Positions 1-7,665 of a stretch of 43,878 bases of DNA are shown here, one piece after another. How positions within the stretch are numbered: position 1 is the first letter of the stretch; each line of letters starts with the position of its first letter. A program made the translations under genes and the position numbers. Source of the stretch: Treponema sp. GTDB taxonomy: Bacteria > Spirochaetota > Spirochaetia > Treponematales > Breznakiellaceae. The stretch is taken from NCBI GenBank assembly GCA_031276965.1, contig JAISMC010000070.1, forward strand, positions 1 to 43,878, read 5' to 3'. The notes beneath the pieces were generated by a model. It saw only the letters and a program-made list of their open reading frames with translations, did not search any database and was not told where the DNA came from.

Positions 1-89
1 ATGGTGGTAACCCCGGTCTTTGCGGCGGATCGAAGCAAAAGCTCCCGGGCCGGCCGGGGGCAGGAATCGGCGTCCACCAAAATTTTCAC
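1..89 (-). CDS. YaiI/YqxD family (DUF188) protein, N-terminal fragment
   Basis: Only the first 29 codons lie in the window; the gene runs off the left edge. It begins at GTG (87-89), and this codon overlaps the manA stop as GTGA, so the two genes are probably translationally coupled. A G-rich stretch just upstream can act as the ribosome site. The translated start MKILVDADSCP, followed by an Arg/Glu-rich helix (ARELLLRSA), matches the usual N-terminus of the YaiI/YqxD family, whose members begin MKILVDADACP and carry conserved acidic residues there. The family's biochemical role is not settled; a nuclease-like (PIN/NYN-type) fold has been proposed. The call rests on this short motif and the coupling. 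Confidence 0.7.
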   Translation of the reverse strand, partial: MKILVDADSCPRPARELLLRSAAKTGVTT

Positions 90-1363
90 CCCAAACCCCC
101 GGCCTGTTCCTGATCCGCCCTGCCCACCCCGGCGGCGTAGAGGGTAAAGGTCCCGGACAGCCTCAGGTCCCCGGGCTTTTCCCGGGTAGCGATAAAGGCG
201 CTTTCCCCTTGCCGGAGCCGCCTTGTTTCATCTTCCCCGGGGCTGGAAAAAACCGCCTCCCCCTGGGTAACTACCACGATTCCCGGCCCGATACCGGGAA
301 AAACCCGGCTTCCCCCGGTTCCCCGCAGCAGGGTGAGGGAAAATTCCCGGCATTCGGCGGGGTAGCGGAAATAGTCGTCCCCCGCACTGGGCCGGGAAAT
401 CCGGGGCTTAAAGGGGGAAAACCGCAATACCCGGAGGAGTTCTTCCATATCGATGTGTTTCGCCGTCAGCCCCCCCCGGAGGACATTGTCGGAATTGGCC
501 ATCAGTTCCACCCCAAAGCCCCGGACGTAGGCGTGGAGTACCCCCGCAGGCAGGTACAGGGCCTCCTGGGCCTCCAGGTGCAGCAGGTTCAGGTAGAGGG
601 GCGAAAGCAGCGCCGGGTCTCCGGGGTAGAGGGCGGCAAAATAGGCGACGGTTTCCCACTCTTCCCGCCGATCAGGGTACTTGCGGCATAGATCCGCCGC
701 GGAAGCGGCGGCGTAACGGGACAGGGCCTCTTTTTCCCCGCCGGAAAGACAAAAAAGCTCCGATAAAAAGCGGGAAAGCGCCGAAGCAGCCCCATCCTCA
801 CCCGGCGGGGCCTCCTCCAGGATACGGCTCAGAGCATCCAGGACCTTCCGCAGCTCCGGCGGGGCTTCCCGGGCAAAACAATCCAGACCGGATCTGATAT
901 CGGGAAGCTCCCGGAAGCCGCACATGGCCGTGAAGGGGCTGAGGGCGCAGAGGATCTCCGGCTTGTGGTTCCGGTCCCGGTAGTTCCGCGCCGGGGCATC
1001 CGGCGGAATTCCCCGGAGGTTTTCCCGCTCCCAACCGGTCCGGGCCTGATCCTTGTTGGGGTGGGCCTGGATGGAAAGGGGTTTTTCCGCCGCCAAAAGC
1101 TTGAACAGAAAGGGAAGCCCCCCGAAGGCCGCCGTAGTTTTTTCGCCCAGCAATTTGCGGGGGTCCCGGGCGATAAGCTCCGGCAGGGGCAGGCTTTGTC
1201 CCGCGGCCGCCGCCTCGGAGGGGCCCCCCGGATGAACCCCCATCCAAAGTTCGGCCCAGGGTTCGCCGGAAGGATTGGGAAGGCCCAGTAAGCGGGGAAT
1301 CCACACCGGGGAACCCCAATCGTATTGTTTTACCTGGTTTTTTAAGGGAAAAAGAAAGGCCAT
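86..1363 (-). CDS. manA: Mannose-6-phosphate isomerase, class I
   Basis: This cytoplasmic zinc enzyme interconverts mannose 6-phosphate and fructose 6-phosphate, linking mannose use and mannosylated glycan synthesis to glycolysis. The 425-residue product is typical in length for type I enzymes. The start MAFLFPLKNQVKQYDWGS is the classic opening. The zinc-site segment SIQAHPNKDQA lies near residue 100, HKPE near 133, and PAGVLHAY with a following GFGVELMANSDNVLRGG in the second half; these supply the expected Gln, His, Glu and His ligands. It is the sixth gene of a minus-strand set that begins with infC, and it runs into the DUF188 gene by a 4-base overlap. Confidence 0.95.
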   Translation of the reverse strand: MAFLFPLKNQVKQYDWGSPVWIPRLLGLPNPSGEPWAELWMGVHPGGPSEAAAAGQSLPLPELIARDPRKLLGEKTTAAFGGLPFLFKLLAAEKPLSIQAHPNKDQARTGWERENLRGIPPDAPARNYRDRNHKPEILCALSPFTAMCGFRELPDIRSGLDCFAREAPPELRKVLDALSRILEEAPPGEDGAASALSRFLSELFCLSGGEKEALSRYAAASAADLCRKYPDRREEWETVAYFAALYPGDPALLSPLYLNLLHLEAQEALYLPAGVLHAYVRGFGVELMANSDNVLRGGLTAKHIDMEELLRVLRFSPFKPRISRPSAGDDYFRYPAECREFSLTLLRGTGGSRVFPGIGPGIVVVTQGEAVFSSPGEDETRRLRQGESAFIATREKPGDLRLSGTFTLYAAGVGRADQEQAGGLG

Positions 1364-1388
1364 AACCGCGCCTCGGGAACAAGCGGGC

Positions 1389-1703
1389 TTAGGCCCGTTT
1401 GTTCAGGGCCTCGTCCAGGCGGATGATAAGCTCGTTGGTCAGCTTCTCCGCCTCCTGGGAATCGGCTTCCGCCATACCCTGGGCTTCGCCAAAGGTTTTA
1501 TACTTTTTTTGTATTTCGTCGCATAACAAAAAACCCGCGATGATGGCGATTTTCAGGGGGTCATCCAAGCTGGTGATTTTACGGGTGTTTTCTATAACGA
1601 TACGGTACTGGTGTAAGAGACTTTCAAGATATGCGGGATCCTCATCGGCGGCGATGGAAAAGGAAGTCCCCAAAATATCGATACGAAGATCGCTTTTCGG
1701 CAC
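1389..1703 (-). CDS. zapA: Cell division protein ZapA
   Basis: ZapA binds FtsZ and promotes bundling of the division ring. The 104-residue protein has the family pattern: a short beta start (DLRIDILGTSFSIAADED), a Tyr-rich helix (YLESLLHQYRIVIE) and then a long coiled-coil half used for dimer and tetramer formation. Translation should begin at GTG (1701-1703), because AAGGAG lies a few bases upstream and no in-frame ATG fits. It follows a coiled-coil gene of ZapB type by a few bases, so two Z-ring accessory proteins may be made together, from the same transcript as the ribosomal genes. Confidence 0.85.
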   Translation of the reverse strand: MPKSDLRIDILGTSFSIAADEDPAYLESLLHQYRIVIENTRKITSLDDPLKIAIIAGFLLCDEIQKKYKTFGEAQGMAEADSQEAEKLTNELIIRLDEALNKRA

Positions 1704-1712
1704 CCCATCTCC

Positions 1713-2243
1713 TTAAAAAATATCCAGTTCCGCCGGATCCACCCCGTCATCGACGGGCGCGGTGATTTCATCCGCCCCTAAATCGGCATCTTCTTCTGTC
1801 CCGGTGTCAAAGATAAGGGCCTCCTCCGGCTGTTCCGCCATGTAGATATTGTCCGGGGAAGCCGTGTCCTCATCTTCCTCGCTGGTTTCTTCCTCCAAGG
1901 CCGCCGCGACCGGGTTTTCCCCGGGGGTGGGGGAGGGCGGCGCCACGGCTTCCGCCGGGACGCTTTCCCGGCGGACTTCAGCTTCCCCCGAAACCGGGGA
2001 AATGGTCTGCTCCACCTCGGCCTCAAAGCGGCTCAGCCTATCCAGGGCTGATAAAATCCCCTCCTCGATACGGCTTTGATCATCCTTAAAACGTTGAATC
2101 AAAACCTCAAGCTCGCCAATCCGTTTCTGGTAGGTTTCCAGCTTTCCCCGCAACAGGGCGTTTTCCCCAGCCACCCGGTCCACAAAATCAATCGCCTTTG
2201 CGACCTTGGTTTCCAATAATTTGACTTGCTCAAAGGTTACCAT
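1713..2243 (-). CDS. Coiled-coil protein, ZapB-like
   Basis: The 176-residue product has two parts. Residues 1-80 form a regular heptad helix (VKLLETKVAKAIDFVDRV, ENALLRGKLETYQKRIGELE), as in ZapB and related division or cell-pole proteins. Residues 85-176 are disordered, rich in Glu, Asp, Pro and Ala, and strongly acidic toward the end (many EE/DD pairs, terminal PAELDIF). ZapB of enterobacteria is only about 80 residues, so the acidic tail is extra. Its position directly before zapA favours a Z-ring role, but this is inferred from context; coiled coils alone do not prove homology. Confidence 0.6.
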   Translation of the reverse strand: MVTFEQVKLLETKVAKAIDFVDRVAGENALLRGKLETYQKRIGELEVLIQRFKDDQSRIEEGILSALDRLSRFEAEVEQTISPVSGEAEVRRESVPAEAVAPPSPTPGENPVAAALEEETSEEDEDTASPDNIYMAEQPEEALIFDTGTEEDADLGADEITAPVDDGVDPAELDIF

Positions 2244-2252
2244 AACCGCTCC

Positions 2253-2633
2253 TTAACTTGCCCCGCCTGCGGCTTCCTGGGGCAGGGCGTTTTTCGCCCG
2301 GGTTGCCACCGCGCTAAAGGCGGCGGGATCTTCCACGGCTAAAGCGGCCAGGGCTTTCCGGTTTATCCCGATCCCCGCCTTGGCAAGGCCGTTGATCAAC
2401 CGCGAATAGGAAATCCCCTCCGCCCGGCAGGCCGCGTTAATCCTGATTATCCAGATCCGGCGGAAATCGGCCTTGCGGTCCTTCCGGTCCCGGTAGGCGT
2501 AAAACAGGGATTTGGTAACCGCGTCTTTGGCGGTTTTATAATTTGAGTGGCGGCGGCCCCAATACCCCTTCGCCTGTTTTAGTATCTTTTTCCGGTGGTC
2601 CTTTCGTTTGGAACCGTCTATCGCTCTTGGCAT
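2253..2633 (-). CDS. rplT: 50S ribosomal protein L20
   Basis: L20 binds 23S rRNA early in large-subunit assembly. The 126-residue product shows the family signature: a basic N-terminal arm ([20 protein letters not shown]), then [30 protein letters not shown] and [22 protein letters not shown]. The C-terminus has about ten residues of Ala-rich tail beyond the usual end. It is third in infC-rpmI-rplT, the order found in most bacteria; in E. coli and Bacillus this operon is feedback controlled by its own products. No L20-binding leader structure was identified here. Confidence 0.98.
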   Translation of the reverse strand: MPRAIDGSKRKDHRKKILKQAKGYWGRRHSNYKTAKDAVTKSLFYAYRDRKDRKADFRRIWIIRINAACRAEGISYSRLINGLAKAGIGINRKALAALAVEDPAAFSAVATRAKNALPQEAAGGAS

Positions 2634-2645
2634 AGCTGTGTCTCC

Positions 2646-2846
2646 TTATCCGTAGGGTAATAAACGTTTTTTTATGACCGATACGTTATCCGCGGACAAG
2701 ATACCGGCATGACGAAGATTCCGCTTCCGTTTCGCGGTTTTTTTGGTAAGAATATGGCGAAGGTTTTGCTTTTTGTATTTGACCTTCCCTGTCCCCGTAA
2801 AGGAATAGCGCTTGGCGGCGCTTTTTTTCGTTTTCATTTTCGGCAT
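2646..2846 (-). CDS. rpmI: 50S ribosomal protein L35
   Basis: A 66-residue, very basic protein beginning [20 protein letters not shown] and containing [20 protein letters not shown], the standard L35 pattern. It is a structural protein of the large ribosomal subunit. It sits between infC and rplT with gaps of about ten bases, so all three are expected on one message. The length is normal, and nothing unusual was seen. Confidence 0.98.
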   Translation of the reverse strand: MPKMKTKKSAAKRYSFTGTGKVKYKKQNLRHILTKKTAKRKRNLRHAGILSADNVSVIKKRLLPYG

Positions 2847-2856
2847 AGGTAAACCT

Positions 2857-3372
2857 CTACTTCTTGGATTTGGGGCTTAATACCATGGACATAAAACGGC
2901 CTTCCATGATCGGCGGCTTATCCATCACGTACTCCCCTTCGATACGTTGTAATACATCCTTCAAAACAACCAATCCCAGCTCGGTATGGGCCAGCTCCCG
3001 GCCCCGGAAACGAACCGTCACCTTGACCTTGTTGCCTTCGTCAAGAAATTCCCGGACGTGTTTGGACTTAAAGTCCAAATCATGTTCATCGATTTTAGGC
3101 TGCATCCGAATTTCTTTTAATTTAAGCAGCTTCTGCCTTTTTTTAGAGTCCCGAACTTTCTTTTCATTTTCGAATTTGAACTTGCCATAATCCAGTATCT
3201 TCACCACCGGCGGGGCCGCCTGGGGGGCGACTTCAACCAGATCGAGACCCTGCTCCCTGGCTTGTTCAAGCGCGGCGGCGGTAGCCATTATCCGCTGCTC
3301 CCCATCATCCTGGATGAGCCGGACTTCCCGCACCCGAATCTGTTCATTAATCCGTAAATCCTTATCCGCCAA
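2857..3372 (-). CDS. infC: Translation initiation factor IF-3
   Basis: IF-3 keeps 30S subunits free and checks start codon-anticodon pairing. The 171-residue product has the N-domain motif [14 protein letters not shown], the linker [18 protein letters not shown], and the C-domain [23 protein letters not shown]. Translation starts at TTG (3370-3372), five bases after a strong GAGGAGG site; there is no nearby ATG or GTG in frame. A weak start codon is a known device in infC (AUU in E. coli), letting IF-3 reject its own start when abundant. First gene of the infC-rpmI-rplT set, about 70 bases downstream of a good promoter. Confidence 0.97.
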   Translation of the reverse strand: MADKDLRINEQIRVREVRLIQDDGEQRIMATAAALEQAREQGLDLVEVAPQAAPPVVKILDYGKFKFENEKKVRDSKKRQKLLKLKEIRMQPKIDEHDLDFKSKHVREFLDEGNKVKVTVRFRGRELAHTELGLVVLKDVLQRIEGEYVMDKPPIMEGRFMSMVLSPKSKK

Positions 3373-3443
3373 CTGACCTCCTCGGTTCTCCCGATACCGG
3401 GAAAACTGCGGTTTCCGGCGTAACGGGTACCGGAACCAGATTT

Positions 3444-3472
3444 AGTATATCAAATTGAGAAAATTATGTCCA
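3444..3472 (-). promoter_or_regulatory. Sigma-70-type promoter of the infC operon
   Basis: On the minus strand TGGACA (3467-3472) and TATACT (3444-3449) are separated by exactly 17 bases. Each hexamer matches the consensus at five of six positions. Transcription would start near 3437 and give an untranslated leader of about 65 bases before the TTG start of infC. Confidence 0.75.
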
Positions 3473-3539
3473 GCCGTCCGGTCCCCTGCGGCGTTTGAAG
3501 CGTCTTGCGGACCGTTAGGCGCTGTGTTAGTTTAAAGCT

Positions 3540-4151
3540 ATGAGTCTTTTTTGTTTCCTCTGGACTCCTCTGCTTTACCTCTTCTGGACTTCGATTTCTT
3601 CGGAAGACTCCAGCGCCGGAGGAGTGTTGGCCCTGCTTTTGGGGAGTATCGTGGCGTTGATTCAGTTTTTTCTGGGTTCTTTTATCAACGCCGGGGGTTT
3701 TGGCTTTTCCCGGTGGGTAAGCGCCTGTATCGACATTGTAAGCCTTCCCGCAGTGCTGCCCTTTATTTTGGGGGGGCTCTTGATGGCTTTACGTCTCTTT
3801 TCCGGCCCCGACGACCTGACTAACTTCGCCCTGCTCTGGCTCATCCCCGGGGCCGCTATCCGCTCGGTAAACTGGAGCGCCGTGAAAGATCCTTCCCTCC
3901 TGGTACTGGTTCCCGTTCTCTGGACCGCCATAGCCGTGGGGATACCCTTTCTTTTACGGATAGCTCAAAACGGCTTCGGCTGCATCGTTATTCTGCCGGT
4001 TATAGGCATTACGGCGCTGCCCTTTCTGGCGGCCACCGCCTATTGGGCCTTCTTTTCCCAGAAACTGATTCTGGGAATGGGGTTTCTCTGCGTTACCCTT
4101 ATACCCATGGGTCTTTCCGTGGTTATATCCTTTTTCCGGAACCGGAGATGA
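3540..4151 (+). CDS. Multi-pass membrane protein, unassigned
   Basis: I do not recognise this 203-residue protein. It is dominated by hydrophobic stretches: about residues 1-18, 29-50, 63-87, 118-140, 143-170 and 173-196, suggesting five or six membrane spans with short loops and a basic end (SFFRNRR). No catalytic motif is visible. No ribosome-binding site is seen before the ATG; a weak promoter (TTGCGG, 17 bases, TAGTTT at 3528-3533) would place the transcript start at or next to the start codon, so the message may be leaderless. Its stop overlaps the next gene's ATG by 4 bases, so the pair forms a small operon. Confidence 0.7.
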   Translation: MSLFCFLWTPLLYLFWTSISSEDSSAGGVLALLLGSIVALIQFFLGSFINAGGFGFSRWVSACIDIVSLPAVLPFILGGLLMALRLFSGPDDLTNFALLWLIPGAAIRSVNWSAVKDPSLLVLVPVLWTAIAVGIPFLLRIAQNGFGCIVILPVIGITALPFLAATAYWAFFSQKLILGMGFLCVTLIPMGLSVVISFFRNRR

Positions 4152-4642
4152 AGCGGTCCGCAGGCCGGATTGGGCGTTTGTGCGGGCCCCTCTTGCTGGT
4201 TCTGACCCTGACGGTCTGCATTGACGCCGCCGCCCAGGAGAAAAACTATGCCCTGGGAGGGGGCCTTGAGGGTAGTTATAGCTTTACCAGGGGGCCCGCC
4301 ACCGGGGGCGGCTTTAGCTTTGATTACCGGATAAAGGAAAGCACCGCGGCGGGGGTAAAATTCACTTCCAATTATTACATTACCGGCGGCAGTTTTTCTC
4401 TGGAACCGGAAGGGCTGGTCCGTTGGTACTACTTTACCCCGGAATGGGCGGAATTCTTTGCCCAGTTTGATCTTGGCACGGGGTTTGTCATCAAAAACGC
4501 CAAGGTTGAAACGGTCTTTTTTGCCGGCCTTACCCTGGGGATACGTTTCCCCCTGCAGAAACATTACTATATAGAACCCTACGCCGAGGCGGGTTACCCC
4601 TTCCTCTTCGCCGGCGGGATAATGGCGGGCCGCCGGTTTTGA
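4148..4642 (+). CDS. Secreted beta-barrel-like outer-membrane protein, unassigned
   Basis: The 164-residue product starts at the ATG that overlaps the preceding stop (ATGA). A cleavable signal peptide is clear: basic residues MKRSAGRIGR, a hydrophobic core LLLVLTLTVCIDAAA, and cleavage near residue 29 (AAAQ). The mature part is about 135 residues of alternating polar and aromatic strands (GSYSFTRG, GGGFSFDYR, GVKFTSNYYI, LVRWYYF, YYIEPYAEAGY) ending in Phe, typical of a small outer-membrane beta-barrel. No Cys lipobox was found. The specific function is unknown; small porin-like or adhesin-like barrels are possible. Confidence 0.7.
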   Translation: MKRSAGRIGRLCGPLLLVLTLTVCIDAAAQEKNYALGGGLEGSYSFTRGPATGGGFSFDYRIKESTAAGVKFTSNYYITGGSFSLEPEGLVRWYYFTPEWAEFFAQFDLGTGFVIKNAKVETVFFAGLTLGIRFPLQKHYYIEPYAEAGYPFLFAGGIMAGRRF

Positions 4643-4773
4643 GGACTATCCAGGTGAAGGACAGAACGCCGGCGGTTTCCCGGCGGGAGTCCGCCCGGAT
4701 TTGCATACAAAAGCGTGTCCCGCTAATCCTACAGCACGGCGCAGCCCCGGTTAAGGCTTTAACCTGCCGATAG

Positions 4774-5772
4774 TTAAACCCGGCCCGCCGAGCCTAGTAC
4801 GTTTTTGTTTTTTTCGGCGTACATCTTTTTAAGCTCGTCCCGGGCGGGACCCAGATACTTCCGGGGATCGAACTCGTCGGGTTTTTCCGCAAAGACCTTG
4901 CGGATCATGGCAGTCATGGCCAGCCTGCCGTCGGAATCGATGTTGATCTTACAGACCGCGCTTTTGGCGGCCTTGCGGAGCTGTTCTTCGGGGATTCCTA
5001 CGGAATCCTTCAACTTTCCCCCGAACTGTTCGATGATTTTAACATACTCGATAGGCACCGAAGAAGAACCGTGGAGTACGATGGGGAAACCGGGGATTCG
5101 CTTTTCAATTTCTTCCAGAATATCGAAACGCAGGGGAGGGGGAATCAGGATGCCGTTGGCGTCCCTGGTACACTGTTCCGGCTTAAACTTGGTCCGGCCA
5201 TGGCTGGTACCGATGGAGATGGCCAGGGAATCAACCCCGGTCTTCTTTACAAAATCTTCGACCTCTTCGGGCTGGGTATAGTGGCTGTGTTCCGCGGAAA
5301 CATCGTCCTCCACCCCCGCCAGAACCCCCAGCTCGCCTTCTACGGAGACATAATCTTTCCGGGAGTGGGCAAATTCGCAGACCTTCTTGGTGAGAGCTGC
5401 GTATTCATCGTAGGGCAGGTGGGAACCTTCGATCATCACCGAAGAAAAGCCCGTTTCGATACAGTCTTTACAGAGTTCAAAGCTGTCCCCATGGTCAAGA
5501 TGAAGCACGATGGGAATATCACAGCCCAGCTCGTGGGCATACTCCACCGCCCCTCTGGCCATATTCCGCAGCAGATTTTGGTTGGCGTATTTTCGGGCCC
5601 CCGAGGAAACCTGGAGGATAACCGGAGATTTAGTCTCCACACAGGCCTGAATAATAGCCTGAAGCTGTTCCATATTATTGAAATTATAGGCCGGCAATGC
5701 ATAGCCGCCGCTTACCGCTTTCTTAAATAGATCTACGGTATTCACCAAACCCAATTCTTTATAACTGGTCAT
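4774..5772 (-). CDS. fba: Class II fructose-bisphosphate aldolase
   Basis: This zinc-dependent aldolase cleaves fructose 1,6-bisphosphate to dihydroxyacetone phosphate and glyceraldehyde 3-phosphate in glycolysis and works in reverse for sugar synthesis. The 332-residue protein has the class II signatures: IVLHLDHGDSFE with the zinc-binding His near residue 93, EGELGVLAGVEDD near 145, a GTSHG segment near 189, and VLHGSSSVP near 232. Start ATG is preceded by AAGGAG at normal spacing. The gene is monocistronic, convergent with the outer-membrane protein gene and divergent from the next plus-strand gene. Confidence 0.97.
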   Translation of the reverse strand: MTSYKELGLVNTVDLFKKAVSGGYALPAYNFNNMEQLQAIIQACVETKSPVILQVSSGARKYANQNLLRNMARGAVEYAHELGCDIPIVLHLDHGDSFELCKDCIETGFSSVMIEGSHLPYDEYAALTKKVCEFAHSRKDYVSVEGELGVLAGVEDDVSAEHSHYTQPEEVEDFVKKTGVDSLAISIGTSHGRTKFKPEQCTRDANGILIPPPLRFDILEEIEKRIPGFPIVLHGSSSVPIEYVKIIEQFGGKLKDSVGIPEEQLRKAAKSAVCKINIDSDGRLAMTAMIRKVFAEKPDEFDPRKYLGPARDELKKMYAEKNKNVLGSAGRV

Positions 5773-5799
5773 ATATTACTCCTTAGTGGTGTTTGTTTA

Positions 5800-5829
5800 A
5801 TACTAGGACATGGAAAGGCCCTAAGTCAA
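5800..5829 (-). promoter_or_regulatory. Sigma-70-type promoter of fba
   Basis: On the minus strand TTGACT (5824-5829) and TAGTAT (5800-5805) are 18 bases apart, close to consensus. This gives a short leader of about 20 bases that contains the AAGGAG ribosome site of fba. Confidence 0.75.
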
Positions 5830-5893
5830 CGGTTTGCGTAACCCAAAGGGACGGCATCCTAAGCGAAGATCCGTATAAAAACATACAAATACC

Positions 5894-5902
5894 TGCTATA
5901 AG
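5894..5902 (+). promoter_or_regulatory. Extended -10 element at a probably leaderless start
   Basis: TGCTATAAG is an extended -10 motif (TG, one base, then TATAAG). A start site six or seven bases downstream falls on or next to the ATG at 5909. There is no purine-rich ribosome site before that ATG, which fits a leaderless message. No clear -35 element is present, as is common for extended -10 promoters. Confidence 0.4.
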
Positions 5903-5908
5903 TGGTAC

Positions 5909-6766
5909 ATGGGGAAAATCGTATTCAGAGCAGGGTTTTTTGCGGTTTTTGCCGTGTTTTTGGTTCTGACCGCGGCGTTTTTTATCCGTTCCCCGGTGCT
6001 TCTGGTTACGGACGCCCCCTTTGAGGATCTCTACGGCCGCGGCCGGAGCCGGGTGAAGCGGCTGGAGCTTTCCCTCAGGCTCTTTCGCCGCCTTAAAACG
6101 GTGGAAATCGCCGGGGACGCCGGGGCGGATCTGGCTGCCTTTGCGGTAGAAGAGGCCCTTCCGTCTCCTTATTGCGTGCTTTTCCCGTACCGGTACTATC
6201 AGGGGGCCCGGCGCTATGCCCGGCGCTTCCCCCGGATACCTCTGGCGGTATTGGGGGGCAGAGGCCGGGATGGAACGGATATTCCCGGTTTTATCCCCAC
6301 GGATACGGAGGCGGATTTTTACCGGGCCGGCCTCTGCGCCGCAGTTTTGGCCCCGGAGGGGACGGTTCTGGTTCTGGGAGAGCCTTCTCCGGCGGAGCGG
6401 AAGTTTTTTCTTGAAGGTTTGAGGGCCCGTGGCTACGAGGGAACGCCTCAATATGCCGCCGGGAGTGAAGAGATCACCCTTCGGGCGGACTGTATGGTAA
6501 TCGCCGGTCCCAGTTCATTCCTCCTTACCCGGTTCAGCCGGGCGCCGTCAGTCCTCTTTTCCTGGACCGATCCGGGCCTGATCCCCAGGGAATGTCAGGT
6601 GATCTTTGATGATTCCCCCTGGGCTTTGGCGGCGGAGGCGGTAGAAATGGCGGTCCGGGGGAATTTCGGCCCCCTTCCGTCGAAGGCGCTTGTTTTGAAA
6701 GGGCGAATAACGGAAAAGGGGGTTTTACAGAGTCTTAAAAAGGCTGTACACTCAATAGGACCGTAA
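5909..6766 (+). CDS. Membrane-anchored protein resembling periplasmic binding proteins
   Basis: The 285-residue protein begins with a signal anchor or signal peptide (residues 6-28, FRAGFFAVFAVFLVLTAAFF). The rest alternates short beta strands and helices: SPVLLVTDAP, VEEALPSPYCVLFPY, RIPLAVLGG, TVLVLGEPSPAERKFFLEGLRARG and CMVIAGPSS. This repeated strand-helix pattern, with a central segment like sugar-binding or BMP-type receptors, suggests a type I periplasmic binding fold, but no family could be named with certainty. It stands alone between fba (divergent) and the flaA promoter. Two or three C-terminal helices (ALAAEAVEMA, VLQSLKKAVHS) complete it. Confidence 0.55.
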   Translation: MGKIVFRAGFFAVFAVFLVLTAAFFIRSPVLLVTDAPFEDLYGRGRSRVKRLELSLRLFRRLKTVEIAGDAGADLAAFAVEEALPSPYCVLFPYRYYQGARRYARRFPRIPLAVLGGRGRDGTDIPGFIPTDTEADFYRAGLCAAVLAPEGTVLVLGEPSPAERKFFLEGLRARGYEGTPQYAAGSEEITLRADCMVIAGPSSFLLTRFSRAPSVLFSWTDPGLIPRECQVIFDDSPWALAAEAVEMAVRGNFGPLPSKALVLKGRITEKGVLQSLKKAVHSIGP

Positions 6767-6802
6767 ATTTTTGGGGAATACCGGAAAATCGTGCGGAGAG
6801 GT

Positions 6803-6831
6803 TTGACAAAGGACTTATAAGGAAATATAAT
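6803..6831 (+). promoter_or_regulatory. Consensus sigma-70 promoter of the flaA pair
   Basis: TTGACA (6803-6808) and TATAAT (6826-6831) are separated by 17 bases: a perfect match to the housekeeping consensus in both boxes and spacing. The transcript would start near 6838, about 35 bases before flaA, and contains the AAAAAGGAG ribosome site. Confidence 0.9.
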
Positions 6832-6873
6832 CTACCTTAACCTCGTTTCCCAACATGGAAAAAGGAGTATGGG

Positions 6874-7653
6874 ATGAAACATCGCGGTTTCATAGCTGTT
6901 TGCCTGGTATTTTTAGCATGCATAACAGCATCGTCAGTTTTCGGTGATGAGCATACCGTTAATCTTGAATCATTTATCATGGATAGTTTTGACGGTGACT
7001 CAAAGTACGAATGGAAAGAGAATCACAGCAGGTTTGCCACCAGGCTGGATGACAATGTCTTTCCTAAATTGAATCTGGTGGAAGCCTGGCCTCAGGCGCT
7101 GTTCGGTACCAATCGCCAGGGCCGGGAATTGAAGAGCCTGGGTATTTGGGGCAAGTTTGACCGCCGGGGTTATAACTGGATAGACATCTATCCGGTGCTC
7201 AAAGAGGGCGGGGAAGATGCGGGACCCTACGAAATTCCCATCCCCGGCCGGGCCCATTATCTGGATTTGTGGGTGTGGGGTTCAAACCTTAACTATTATA
7301 TTGAAGCCTACCTTAGAGATTACCAGGGGGTAATTCATGTTCTCCACCTGGGGAATGTGGGTTTCCAGGGTTGGCGGAATCTGCGAACATGGATTCCCTC
7401 TAATGTTCCCCAGCGAAACCGGATTCTGCCGGATCTTACCACGGATACCTTTGTGAGTGCGCCGGATAAAACCTCGATTTACCTTAAATTTGTCAAATTC
7501 CGCATCTGGACCACTCCGGCGGAACGGGTGGATAATTTTTATATCTATTTTGATCAGTTCAAAGCGCTCACCGATACCTTTGAATCCTTGTACGACGGCG
7601 ACGAGCTGAATGATCCTGAGCATATTCAGGATCTTTGGGGCTCACTTAATTAG
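6874..7653 (+). CDS. flaA: Flagellar filament outer-layer (sheath) protein FlaA, paralogue 1
   Basis: FlaA proteins coat the FlaB core of spirochaete periplasmic flagella. The 259-residue product has a signal peptide (MKHRGFIAVCLVFLACITASSVFG) as expected for export to the periplasm. The mature protein shows the FlaA pattern: SFIMDSFDGDSKYEW near the start, KSLGIWGKFDRRGYNWIDIYP, SNLNYYIEAYLRDYQGVIHVLHLGNVGFQGW, and the terminal DNFYIYFDQFKALTDTFES. These segments recur in the next gene (for example LxFQGW and YYIYFDDLRAVTDLF), so the two are paralogues. Members of this short subfamily are smaller than the roughly 350-residue main FlaA of Treponema pallidum. Confidence 0.8.
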   Translation: MKHRGFIAVCLVFLACITASSVFGDEHTVNLESFIMDSFDGDSKYEWKENHSRFATRLDDNVFPKLNLVEAWPQALFGTNRQGRELKSLGIWGKFDRRGYNWIDIYPVLKEGGEDAGPYEIPIPGRAHYLDLWVWGSNLNYYIEAYLRDYQGVIHVLHLGNVGFQGWRNLRTWIPSNVPQRNRILPDLTTDTFVSAPDKTSIYLKFVKFRIWTTPAERVDNFYIYFDQFKALTDTFESLYDGDELNDPEHIQDLWGSLN

Positions 7654-7665
7654 GAGGAACCAAAC

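Noticed and set aside
4667-4764. Terminators between the barrel protein gene and fba
   Set aside because: CGCCGG/CCGGCG at 4667-4685 and GGTTAA/TTAACC at 4749-4764 can pair, but stems are only 6 bp and no T-run follows on either strand.
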